A DNA stretch of 64,000 nt, taken from the NCBI GenBank assembly GCA_902729315.2, contig LR746277.1, forward strand, positions 1,245,001-1,309,000, written 5' to 3'. The position numbers and the translations under genes were made by a program. The notes under the pieces were generated by a model, which had not been told where the DNA came from, searched no databases, and saw nothing but the letters and a program-made list of their open reading frames with translations. Source of the DNA: Spirodela intermedia. Taxonomy: Eukaryota; Streptophyta; Magnoliopsida; Alismatales; Araceae. This document shows positions 21,083 through 32,507 of this stretch, one piece after another. How positions within the stretch are numbered: position 1 is the stretch's first letter; the number at the start of each line of letters is the position of its first letter.

Positions 21083-24000
21083 ATGGCGGACTCGTCCTCG
21101 GGAGCCCTAGTGCCGTCCGTGGTGAAGACGGAGGGCAGGAGCGCCAATTCGGCTGGCCCTGCCGGCGGCGCCAGGGCCGAGTCGACGAATGCTGCGGCAG
21201 GAGGAGCAGCGGCCTCGGCGGCGACTGCGGCTGCGGCGGCGGCGATGCCGGCGGCGGAGGAGGCCGCCGGAGCAGGGATGAGCGGGAGTGGGGTTGGAGC
21301 GGCGGCGTCCTCTGAGGATCGCTGCGACAGGGATCTGCTGTGCCCTATTTGCATGGGGATGATCAAGGACGCGTTCCTTTCGGCCTGCGGCCACAGTTTC
21401 TGCTACATGTGTATCGTGACGCACCTCAACAACAAGAACGACTGCCCCTGCTGCGGGCACTACCTCACCAGCAGCCAGCTCTACCCTAATTTCCTCCTTA
21501 ACAAGGTACGGGCGTCTTTTCCGAAAAAGCCGGCCAATCTGGTCGTGATATCTTGCATTTCTTCCGATCTGGGTACCGGTAGCTTCAATTCCGACGATCC
21601 CCGGGATTAGCCATGGCCAAATATGTGCACGATACTCCATGTGGAATCGATCGAGGAGAGCCCATCAAATCCGTGAAGTCTTTCTGTGGGATCTCAGTCG
21701 AAATCGGTCAACAGCAGGGGCTGAACGTCCAACACAGCGGAAGAAATTTACGGGTGGTCAGGGGAGATAATTATTTTTAATAATCTCGCAGGCTGGCCTC
21801 CGGGGAATGAGTGCGTCACTGGGCAAATAATTTCGACGTTGTTTAGAGCATCCAATGCATTTGAGACAGGAAGATTGCTCGGATCTCTGGGTCTGATATC
21901 AAAAAAAATCAGACTCTTTTCTATAATTATCTCAATTGAGCTCCCCTGGTTGCCATGCATCTATCTCACTGATGCTCACATAATCTCAAGCTGGTGATTA
22001 CAACTTTGCTCCAGTCTATTCCCATTCCCATTGCTCAGAGCATCATATGTACAACCTATATTCTCCAGTTAGGGTGTGAATTACCAAGGGGATGCGGTGT
22101 AGATGAAAGTTCTTCAGAGTTTGTGTATATATTTTTGGACTTGTATTTATTTCTATTGTTGCTCCCATTATGCAGTTACTAAAGAAGACAACAGTTCAAC
22201 AAATCGCAAAACGGGCATCCCCTGTGGAACATCTTCGTTTGGCCTTACAGCAGGTAACTTGGCCACCTCCCACGCTCAGATATCTTCATAGTCAACTCTA
22301 TATTTATTTATTTATATATTTATAGTCCTTTCTGGGCATATTTATTTAACTCTTAAAGAACAGTCTTGAGCTATCAATGCAGAGATTCCTTGCTCATCTC
22401 AAAAGTGATCTGAGAAGATGCTACTCTTTACACTTAAACTGCATCCTTCTCAACGCCCTTGACTTTCCCTTTTTAAGAAAATCGTACTACCTTTCCATTA
22501 TTAATGTTGGGGGTCTCTTAGTCGGGGGCAAATATATGATTCGTAGTTTCGGAGCTTCTTCTGTACGTTGACTTTACTCTAGATTTAAGGTCGATCCACC
22601 TAAAAGGCCAATGTGGTGGGCGGCTGCCTGGTTCAGGACTTGTGGTGATGGCATAATCACTTGGGTTTGCCTCCACCCAGGTAGATAGACATCATGGGGA
22701 AATCTACTCGGCTTTCATCGTACCCAAAAAGCTGTGGTTTGAATTACCTCAAAAAAGTTTCTTGAACAGCAGGAGCTTCCTCTGAGGAAAATAGGGCGAT
22801 ATGGCTTTCCAAGATAGAGAATGAGATTTTAGCTTTCATCCTGGTTTTATTCAATATTTGTAACTGGGAAAATAACGGAGAATTTCATGAACTCAACCAA
22901 TTCAACTGAATCGTCATCCGAGATTACTCATTTGCAGAATAGTCCACCGACCTAGATTGGCTGTCTGGTAGTCTTATCTTGCATGGTTAATGTTATAAAT
23001 GATCGTGATGGTATGGGCTGTGAGAAACTTTTCTAATGCTTAGTACTCCTCATAAGATTAGGAAGCATACTGCTGGATATGAGGGAGGAGCCTTCTGTGT
23101 CTATCTCACACAAAAGAGATGTTAGATCTATAATTCCAAATTCAGACCTTGAGAATTCATTTTCTGATCCCGAGTTAATCTTTGATAGGCTGGCAGTGGG
23201 GGGAATGAGCACTGTAGGTTCAAGTATCGAATTATAGATGATGGGTTGGAAAGGAAGAATAATACTGAACCGGGACAAGTCAATGCTTTTGTGAGGCTAA
23301 TGAAATCTAGGGAGAGATTCTGAATCATTTACTTCAATATGCCTTTTGATTTTACAAGTCAGATTTCTTTTCTGATAGATGGAAGAAAGGCTGCACATCA
23401 GTTATATCCCATTTGGGAAGTTTGGATACGTCTCAACCAACTTATTTAAATATTACTATACGATGAAAAGACCATTGAAAATGAAAGTACTTTAGAAAGA
23501 TGTTTTTGCTAGGATCAGAAGGATCGAGTAGAGAGTTTATGACGTTGAATGGGAGTTAAGGATGAAGTCGGAATGCTCATATTTCTTTTGGGTTATGGGA
23601 ACTCTGAGGCCTAAATGTTCCATCAGCTGACGATTTATTGAGCTGATATTCGGTGAAAACTATTCACTAATCAAATAATCATTCCATGTTATAATTTTCA
23701 GTCTTCTGCTGAGAGATTGAGGAAGAGATACATCTATATACCTAAAAATTTACTTCAAAGTTATGGAAAGACTTATGAACAGGATTTGTAGACCTTTTCA
23801 ACCATTAACTCAAGATGCAACATACCCAGGTTGAGACTCCTCTCTTGGGTTGATTAGAGAGAGAGCCGATGAAATTTACCTGAACCGCTTCAGAAACAGC
23901 TTATCCCTACCTGATCAGTATCGGTCATGCTAAGGCCAGTATTTGCCTGATTTGTGACATTCTACTTGCAATCCTATTTTAACATTCAGTGTAGCAATGA

Positions 24001-27000
24001 CAGTTTCTGGCAGAGGGCAACCATATCCCTAGTTTTGAAAGATTTCAGACTATGCTAATTTCATCCTTATTTTGACAAAATAATCATATATCTGTCTGGT
24101 GGTAAATACTTCTACTACCTAGTTGATATTAATATTATATTGTTTCACGTTTTCAATAGAGAATCTCCATGACGTTCGGTGAGTGGTTGTAGAAAAATAC
24201 CAAAGCCTTTTTTCCTGCATTGCCCTTTGTAAGTTTTACCTCAATAGAATTAACTAATGTCCTTTAATGAAAAATGTTCTTTGATGCCTTCTATTCTTGA
24301 TCAGGGATGCGAGATGTCTGTTAAAGATCTTGAAGCTTTGTTGTACCTTCTGACGGAGAAGAAAAGGAAGGTGGAACAAGAAGAAGCAGAGACAAACATG
24401 CAGATTCTACTGGATTTCCTGTACTGCTTGAGAAAGCAAAAGATTGAAGAGCTAAATGAGGTAACCTAACTGTGTGCAGAGGTTGAATTATAATATCTAG
24501 GATTACTATTTGTTTATACGCACTTAATCCAGTATTATGGTACATTTCTGAAACATTTATGATGAAGAATATTTTTCTGGTGTGGTGCATAGTTGAATGT
24601 TTCATTTGGTATTAATTCTTTCCAATATCCCAGTGTTCAATTTTGGAAAACAGGCAATCGTGATTAGTTTTTGATAATTTATTCGCCCCAAACTCATGCA
24701 GGTTCAAACAGATTTACAGTACATCAAAGAAGACATAAATGCTGTTGAAAGGCACAGAATAGAATTATACCGAGCAAGAGAAAGATACTCAGTGAAATTG
24801 AGAATGGTTATGGAGCCTGTTCCAGCTAAACTGCAGACTTCAACAATGGACAAGAATACTAATCCCCTGGTGTCCAGTTCTCGCAGTACTTATGGTGGGG
24901 GTGGCCCTGGAAATTTTCAGAACAAGAGAACCGAGATGAAGCCTCAAGGCAGTTCTCAGGGTCACCAAAGGAAGGAGTTTCCCACTGGTTCAGATGTACA
25001 TCAGTCTCCCAGTCAATCTGGAGTTGCTGTGGCTGGGAAAAGACGAGTCCACCAACAGGTTGGTGATTTACTTTCTGTCACGTGTTAATGTGCCCCTTTC
25101 TCTGCAATTAAAATTTCGTTGTTTAGAATTTTTCCATAGCCTTGTTTTACTTCCTGGAAGGAAGCCGTAGACTGCTATCAATTGAAATATCGAAATGCTT
25201 CAGAGTCTATTGAATTCTATAAAAAGATGATTTGTTTCCTTTTAAGCCATACGTTACATTTCTGCTCGAATTAGATAGGTTTCAAGTCTTCTTGGTTTTC
25301 TCCCCGCTTTGAAAAATTTGCCATTGTCCTTATCGAGCAGCTTTCATTCATTTTTTCTGTAGTATGCTGGTACTGTTGCTATCTTGATCCGAAAACACTT
25401 GACTTTGCCGTTTATTTGTATCAGTACTTCATGTGACTGGAGACATACGTTTATATTATGTGTCGTAGGTTAAGTGAATAGCTTGAAACTTTGAATCATC
25501 TATGACATCCAGTCCTAACTCGATGCTGTAAGATGAATGGCTTTTGTCCACTGATTCAAGCCGTGTGAAGTTTGGATGTTGTACTATGACTGCATGCAGC
25601 TGCAACATACCCTGTACTATCTAGGCTTCTCAAGCACTGATGTTCTTTGGGCTGTAAAACGTCCAATGTCTCATTCCTTCTCCAAAGTTTGGGCTGTAAA
25701 AAATTTTCGAATCTGCCTTTGAACTATGTCTTTCTGTGGTTTCTTTAGCTTGTAGGAGAATCAAAATGAATTTCATCACGTGAATTCCTCAAGCTTGCTG
25801 TAATGCAAACAAGGTTCCAGAATCCTTGTGTTATATTTATTTTCACAATGCCGAACTGAGACTTGTCTCGCCGTGTCACGTCCGCTCCAGAGAGATGTTC
25901 ATTCACCATGCTTTGGACACTTACCATTTTCCTCTTCAATGTCCATGTCAAACACTGCTGATTTGATTGCTGTAGATCAATTCTCCTCTGCTGATTTGGT
26001 TTCAAACAACTCTTCCCATGATTGTGGCTTATAATGTCAGTATGCTGCAGTTCAATGAATTGCAAGATTGTTATCTGCAAAGGAGGCGCAATGGTGCTAG
26101 GCACATGATCAAGCAGGAAGACAGAGATGTGAATGTGATACGAAGAGAGGGCTACAGCGCAGGGCTTGAAGATTTTCAGTCTGTGCTCTCCACATTTACC
26201 CGTTACAGGTTTGCCAGCCAGAACTGTTGATTTTAATTTGATTTTTTTTTTTTTTAATTCTCTGTTCTCCATCCTAAAATTCTCTGTTTCCTTCAGTCGC
26301 CTGCGGGTCATTGCAGAGCTTAGACATGGAGATCTTTTCCACTCTGCAAATATTGTGTCCAGGTGAGTAATCAGCTCGAGGTGCACTATACAATCATGTC
26401 TATCAGAACTGAATCCTAAAAGGGTTGTGCTGGTCAAATAGTTCATTAAATACTATACAGGGCAAATAATCAGGCTAAAGTCAAACCCACAACTCAATAC
26501 GCTCCTGGCTCACTAGTAGTTACTGTTTTGGAAATTATATGTAGTGCATTTTTGTTTTTTTTTCCATGAATAGATGGATGGATGGATCCAATAAATCTGA
26601 CGTAAAGATTTGTCCCTTTTTCTATATTTGACATTCCTTCTGGCGCATGAGCTAATGGTATCTGCTCTCCTGATGTCTCTGCAGCATAGAGTTTGACCGT
26701 GATGATGAACTGTTTGCAACTGCTGGAGTTTCAAAGCGGATTAAAGTTTTTGAATTTTCTACGGTTAGTCTGCTTCTGAATCTTCTACCGCATGAAACCA
26801 CCGTTGCTCCTCTAGAACGTTGACCCACCCCACAACTTCATGTTTCCAGATTGTGAATGAGCCTGCGGATGTGCACTGCCCAGTTGTGGAAATGCCCACA
26901 CGCTCTAAACTGAGCTGCCTAAGTTGGAACAAGTACACCAAGAACATCATCGCTAGCAGTGATTATGATGGAATAGTAACTGTTTGGGATGTAGCCACTC

Positions 27001-28442
27001 GCCAGGTATGTTAGTTCCCCCATGCAATACTTTTTCATATGACGATGTGTCACACGATGATACTCGTGTTCACGATAGAAGGCGACTTTTGTTTTGCTGT
27101 CCCCAGAGTATAATGGAGTATGAAGAACATGAGAAAAGAGCCTGGAGTGTTGACTTTTCTTCCACAGAACCGTCGATGCTTGTGTCCGGTAGTGATGACT
27201 GCAAGGTACAATATGCCAAACTTTAAAGTCAGCTGGCAAGCTGTCGACTTTTCTAGGTGCCGCATCTTTTGTTTTCAACCCGTTGACTATTTTCGTGAGA
27301 TGGGTTTATCTAATCTTCAAGGGGCTTGCGCCCACCTTTGCATCCAGCATTGGGCTGTCTGTGGCATCAATTCTCGACTAATTGGCTTCATTTTTTAAGC
27401 TAATTCAGGCTCCAAGCTTACTTTTTCCTCTTGAACTCTGAAAGATCTATAATCATCTCATATGATTTCACCCCCAGCCGCCCAGTAATTCTTCTCTTCA
27501 ACGAGCAGGTGAAGGTCTGGTGCACCAAGCAGGAAGCTAGCGTCTTCAACATCGACATGAAGGCCAACATCTGCTGCGTCAAGTACAATCCGGGCTCCAG
27601 CATCCACCTGGCGGTACGACTCGGCCCGCACTGCACCCTGTTTAGAGCGTTCCTCCTCTTGAATGGGTCTAATTCTCCATGGTGTTCTTCCAGATCGGCT
27701 CGGCCGACCACCATATCCACTACTACGACTTGAGGAACATCAGCGCCCCGCTCCATGTCTTCAAGGGTCACCGGAAGGCTGTTTCCTACGTGAAGTTCTT
27801 GTCGACCAGTGAGCTTGCGTCTGCGTCGACGGATAGCACCTTGCGGCTGTGGGATGTGAAGGACAATTGCCCGGTATGTTTGCATGCATGCATGCATCCG
27901 CTGATGAAGCATTTATTGCCGTTGACTTTGCTGAGTGTTGATCCTCAAAAAAAGGAAAAAGGGTTTTTTTCCCCGGCTTTCTTCGGATATTTTTCTGCAA
28001 AAGAAAGTATTTTTCTCGGCCGGTGGGATCGTCAACGGAAGAGTGATGGTGCTGCGCTTCCTGCTCAGGTGAGGGCATTCAAAGGCCACACGAATGAGAA
28101 GAACTTTGTCGGCCTCACGGTGATCAACGACTACATCGCCTGCGGCAGCGAGACCAACGAAGTCTTCGTCTACCACAAGGTCAACCCCCCTACCTCTTTC
28201 CAACCACCAACTGTAAATTTCCTCTTTTTTTCTGTTTTTGGCATCGTTGACCTGGGTGGGTGGGCTTGCAGGCGATTTCAAAGCCGGCCGCCTGGCACAG
28301 ATTTAGCTCCTCTGAGATGGAGGATGCAGAGGACGATGCCGGCTCTTACTTCATCAGCGCCGTCTGTTGGAAGAGCGACAGCCCAACGATGCTGGCCGCC
28401 AACAGCCAGGGGACCATTAAGGTGCTTGTTCTTGCAGCTTGA
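21083..28442 (+). CDS. COP1: COP1, RING/WD40 E3 ubiquitin ligase of light signalling
   Basis: COP1 works with SPA proteins to ubiquitinate light-signalling transcription factors such as HY5 in darkness. Exons: 21083-21505, 22176-22253, 24305-24460, 24702-25058, 26051-26208, 26297-26362, 26685-26763, 26850-27005, 27107-27205, 27509-27613, 27694-27873, 28069-28179, 28272-28442. All junctions keep phase; 712 residues. The RING finger (C87-C124: [25 protein letters not shown]) is followed by a coiled coil (about 165-255), a bipartite nuclear signal split across exons 4/5 (KRRV...QRRR) and seven WD40 blades from about residue 400 to the end (KVLVLAA). The Ala/Gly-rich segment of about 80 residues before the RING is longer than I recall for Arabidopsis, so the protein exceeds the usual 675-685. 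Largest introns: 2 (2051 bp) and 4 (992 bp). Confidence 0.97.
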
Positions 28443-29558
28443 AGAACTTCCACTCTCTCTCTCTCTCTCTTTCTCTCTCTATCTCTCATATCATTTTCTC
28501 TCTCATATTATTTTAGTGATGTATATTCATTTAGGATCAAGAGAGGAATATAGGTATATATATGGTGGATGTGATGATATTTAAATTATTTATGAGCATA
28601 GTCTTTGCGTATGCTGGACCCCAGAGACAGGGGCGCCATTTCTGACCCCATGCATGCAACCAGAGGAGCTCAGGGGTTTGACTTCTGACTGATACGAGGG
28701 TCAACCCTCGAAGCACCCCTCTGACTTGCCTCAAAAAAGGAAAAAAACACAGAATTGATTAATTACACTGCGCCTGTTTATTGGTAAAAACAATGTTAAT
28801 TTCGCATCAGAATTGAATTTTTCTATAGTGAGACAGCTCACTTGGTCAACGGAGTTGGAGGTGGTTCGCCGAAAGTCAACTGTGAGACATTTCTTTTCAG
28901 AATACTTAGTTATTAGAGCGAGGTTGAGGTATCTGTAGCCATGGATTAAATAAAATTAGAGAGGAAGCAGGCACGATTTCTGGGTCAACCCTCTTCTGTC
29001 ATTTATCAATGATAATTTTTAATTAATTCCTTAATTAGCACGCTGACGTCATAAGGTATATTGACGCGTAGACTCCATTTATCGGGTTGGTGGGTTTACA
29101 GATCCGATAACAGTTATGAACGAGGGCCAGAATTACGCAGCTAGCCGTTTGTCTGCGGCCACGTGCGGCGCGGCACTCTAGCAACGGTCGACTGAGCTAG
29201 CTGGCACGCAGAGGCTCCCGTAATTGGTAGGGCTTGCGTGAGCACCTGCGGCCCCCCACGATCTGACGTGGAGGAGATTTGATGGGGTACGTGGCGCTAG
29301 ATCCGCTAGCCCGGGTCACACGATGGGCACGACTGCCGTTGAACACGATCCCTCGATGGGCCCCACCAACTCCATGCCACCCCTCCCGCTCTCTGTTCCC
29401 CAGACACCATAAAAACCGAAGAGAGAGACAAGACCTGAGCGCTGCTAGAAAGAGACCCTCCCACTCTCTCTTCACTGTTCTCTCTCTCTCTCTCTCTAGC
29501 TCTATCTCTCTGTACTGGTTGCCGTGTGCTTTTGCTCTGTTGCTCGCCGGTGAAGGTG
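28443..29558. other. COP1 3' region and GH17 promoter
   Basis: Starts with a CT tract (about 28451-28480) in the likely COP1 3' UTR. A GC-rich segment at about 28594-28752 ends in CCTCAAAAAAGG plus an A-rich tail (possible SINE-like insertion). A G-box CACGTG lies at 29160-29165. ATAAAAA at 29409-29415, about 150 bp before the GH17 ATG, could serve as a TATA box, and another CT tract (29478-29500) lies in the probable leader. Confidence 0.5.
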
Positions 29559-31097
29559 ATGGCGCCGGCTGCTCCCTCTCTCCGCGTCAGGTGGTGGCGG
29601 TGGTGCTGCTGCTTACTCCTGGTGGCGCCCACTCTCTCTCCATTCGCCGCAGGTAAGAACCTGATCACCTTCTTTTAGGGAAAAGGATTTGCTCTTCGCG
29701 GAGATCTCTGCTTGATCGGCTCGATCCTGAGGAGAAACCATGGCGTTGGCGCAGAGGCGGGAGGCTTTGTCGGGGTGAACTACGGGAGAGTGGCGAACGA
29801 TCTCCCCCCGCCGGCGAAGGTGGCGGAGCTGCTGGTGGCGCAGGGAGTGACGCAGGTGAAGCTATACGACGCTGATCCGAACGTCCTCCGCGCGCTCTCC
29901 GGCACCGGCATCGGCATCGTGGTCACCCTCCCCAACGAGCTCCTCGCCGCCGCCGCTGCTCGTCCCGCCTTCGCCGAGGCCTGGGTGAGGAGGAACGTCG
30001 CCTCCTGGCTCCCAAGCACGCAGATCCGCGCCATCGCTGTGGGGAACGAGGTCTTCGCCTCCCCGCAGGCCGGCAACATCACCACCTCCCTCGTCCCGGC
30101 AATGGCGAACCTCCACGCCGCACTCGCCGCCACCGGCCTCGACAGCGCCGTCAAGGTCTCCTCTCCGGTGGCACTCACCGCCCTCCAGAGCTCCTTCCCA
30201 CCCTCCGCGGGGGCCTTCCGGCCAGATCTGGCGAGCTCCGTGGTGGCGCCCATGCTGGATCTGCTCCGGCGGACGGGGTCCTACCTCATGGTGAACGCCT
30301 ACCCCTTCTTCGCCTACGCCGCCAACGCCGGCGTCATCTCCCTCGACTACGCCCTCTTCCGCCCCAACGCCGGCGTCCTCGACTCCGCCACCGGCCTGCT
30401 CTACGACAACCTCCTGGATGCGCAGCTCGACGCCGTCTACGCTGCCATGAAGAACCTCGGCTATGACGACCTGCGGCTGGTGGTGTCGGAGACGGGGTGG
30501 CCGTCGAAGGGGGACGACGGCGAGGTGGGGGCAAGCGCGGAGAATGCGGCGGCGTACAACGGGAACCTCGCCCGGCGGGTGCTCGCCGGCGACGGCGGCA
30601 CGCCGGCGAGGCCGCTGGCGGAGCTCGACGTGTACCTGTTCGCGCTGTTCAACGAGGATCGCAAACCTGGGCCGACCTCGGAGAGGAACTACGGCCTCTT
30701 CTACCCCAACGAGGAGAGGGTCTACGATGTGGCCTTCCGGTTGGAGGGGACGACCACCACCACCACCAGGCGGAACCAGGTGTCGCCAGTGGCCGGCGGT
30801 GGCGGCGACGGCGGAGGGGACCTTGCAGCGAGCGCCACCGGGGCGGCGACGTGGTGCGTGGCGGAGCCCACGGCTGGGGTGGAGAAGTTGCAGGCGGCGC
30901 TGGACTACGCCTGCGGAGAGGGCGGCGCCGACTGCCAGCCGATCCAGCAGGATGAGGTCTGCTTCCAGCCCAACACGCTTGAAGCTCACGCCTCCTTCGC
31001 CTTCAACAGCTACTACCAGAAGAAGGCCCGCGCCGTCGGCTCCTGCGACTTCGGCGGCGCCGCCGTCGTCGTCCACCAGGCCCCTGGTCCGCCTCCC

Positions 31098-31140
<43 letters not shown>

Positions 31141-31219
31141 CTATTCCCCTCATGATTTCTGCTGCTGGTGGTTGGTGATTGCAGAGTTCGGAAAGTGCCA
31201 GTTTCCGGCGGGGGACTGA
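29559..31219 (+). CDS. Glucan endo-1,3-beta-glucosidase (GH17) with X8/CBM43 domain
   Basis: Secreted wall enzyme cleaving beta-1,3-glucan (callose). Exons: 29559-29652, 29755-31086, 31185-31219; 486 residues. Exon 1 encodes a signal peptide (MAPAAPSLRVRWWRWCCCLL, ending SPFAA), and the intron falls at the cleavage region. The mature protein starts near GGFVGVNYGRVANDLPPP. The GH17 barrel shows the two catalytic glutamates: the acid/base in AIAVGNEVF (E130) and the nucleophile in VVSETGWPS (E277), with LDVYLFALFNED downstream. After a Thr/Gly linker comes the X8 domain (about 397-486) with its Cys pattern (TWCV, YACGEGGADC, VCFQPN, GSCDF). It ends on the 35-nt last exon (EFGKCQFPAGD) with no hydrophobic GPI-type tail, so it is probably soluble/apoplastic. 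Third-position GC is very high. Confidence 0.95.
31101..31135. repeat. (CT)n microsatellite in GH17 intron 2
   Basis: An almost pure TC dinucleotide run of about 35 bp inside the 98-bp second intron, starting 15 nt after the donor and making up about a third of the intron. Confidence 0.95.
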
Positions 31220-31332
31220 GGACGAGAGGCCAACGGCCGCCTGGCGGAGGAGTACGGGCGCCGCATTGCTTTTAGGTTTCGTGATTATTCCGCCTGATTA
31301 TTTTATTTCTCTCTCTCCCTCTCACTCTCCCT

Positions 31333-31368
<36 letters not shown>

Positions 31369-31600
31369 GTTAGTTCTTCCGGTGGACACTTCTTCGCCTG
31401 TTCTTGTGAATATGGCCTCCTGCCGCCGGCGATGTCCGCCTGTATTTGTCACCTGTCTTTGAATCTACCGCCATCTATGGCCTCTTCCCATTCTCCGTTC
31501 CCTTTTCCTTCTTTCCCGAGCGTCATTCGATTCTCTGCATAACGGAGGAAGTAGGGTTTTATCGCCATGGATCACCACTATGCTGTTGAGCATCCACAAG

Positions 31601-31797
31601 CTTCTTCTCCATTATCTCTGGTCCTCCGGATTTCCTTCCTTGAGAGACTTTAGGCGTTGACTTCTCGTAACCCCTAGGCCCAACGACCTGCTTCTTCTCC
31701 ATCATCTCTGGTCCTCCAGATTTCCAGATTTCCTCTTCATTCTCCCTCTCCAGTGACTCCCAGTCGTCCAGCTTTAGGCGTTGACTTGAATTACCCC
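31601..31797. repeat. Diverged direct duplication
   Basis: CTTCTTCTCCAT[T/C]ATCTCT with GGTCCTCC[G/A]GATTTCC occurs at 31601 and 31691. Each copy is followed, after an unlike spacer, by CTTTAGGCGTTGACTT and a CCCC-ending run (to 31674 and 31797). Spacer length differs between copies. Confidence 0.75.
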
Positions 31798-32091
31798 GGC
31801 ATGAGAATCTTGATTTCCAATTCACCCCAAAACCATTTGCTGGAGAAAATTGTGGGTTAGCTCGTGTTGAGTGGCATCGTTTCAAAACACAGCTTGGAGT
31901 TGACCAATCCGAAGGATCGTCGCTCCCAATCAAATCTTGAAAATGTCAACGCAACCTCGGACAAGATAGATAATAAGGCAGCGTTCCACCAGAGCAAGCA
32001 GCTGGTGAGCGCGTATACAGCAACGAAACAATGAATATAAACAATAATAGGGCAGCGTTCTATAAGTTCTATAATAGGGTCGGCGGTGGTT

Positions 32092-32132
<41 letters not shown>
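32092..32132. repeat. (GCG)n trinucleotide tract
   Basis: About 13 uninterrupted GCG/GGC units between the GH17 and RLT3 genes; no coding role identified. Confidence 0.9.
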
Positions 32133-32460
32133 AACAAGGAATCCCCGGCAGCCGACGGTCGCCATGATTACGGTGCTGGGGATCTCTGAGGGCTGAGGGC
32201 TTATTCTGTACACAGAAAATTGAAGTGGGTCTCCTTCCTCTCCGTCATCCTCCTGATGGATGCCTCGTTGTTTGAAAGTCTCCTCCGCCGCCGCCCTCCG
32301 CCAGCCCCGCCCTTCTGCGGCGGAGCTCGTGAGGGATGGGGATTTGACTTTTCGGGTGGTGGTCAACGCGCCTTCAGACGCCTTTCACGCGCCGCCCCTC
32401 CTTCCTGGAGAGATTGATATTGATGATCATCTCCGCAGAAATACCAGCCATATTCTCTCT

Positions 32461-32474
32461 CTAGCAACTAGCAC

Positions 32475-32507
<33 letters not shown>

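Larger units (their letters stand above)
31220..32460. other. Region between convergent GH17 and RLT3 genes
   Basis: Contains the GH17 3' UTR with a second CT tract (31313-31368), a duplicated segment (31601-31797) and a (GGC)n tract (32092-32132). The minus-strand frame starting at ATG 32165 is mostly an alanine run from the triplet tract and is not accepted as a gene. Confidence 0.5.

Noticed and set aside
31860..32165. Minus-strand frame from ATG 32165 (MATVGCRGFL..., 102 codons)
   Set aside because: Half of it is an alanine run from the (GCG)n tract and the rest matches nothing; it lies between two convergent gene ends.
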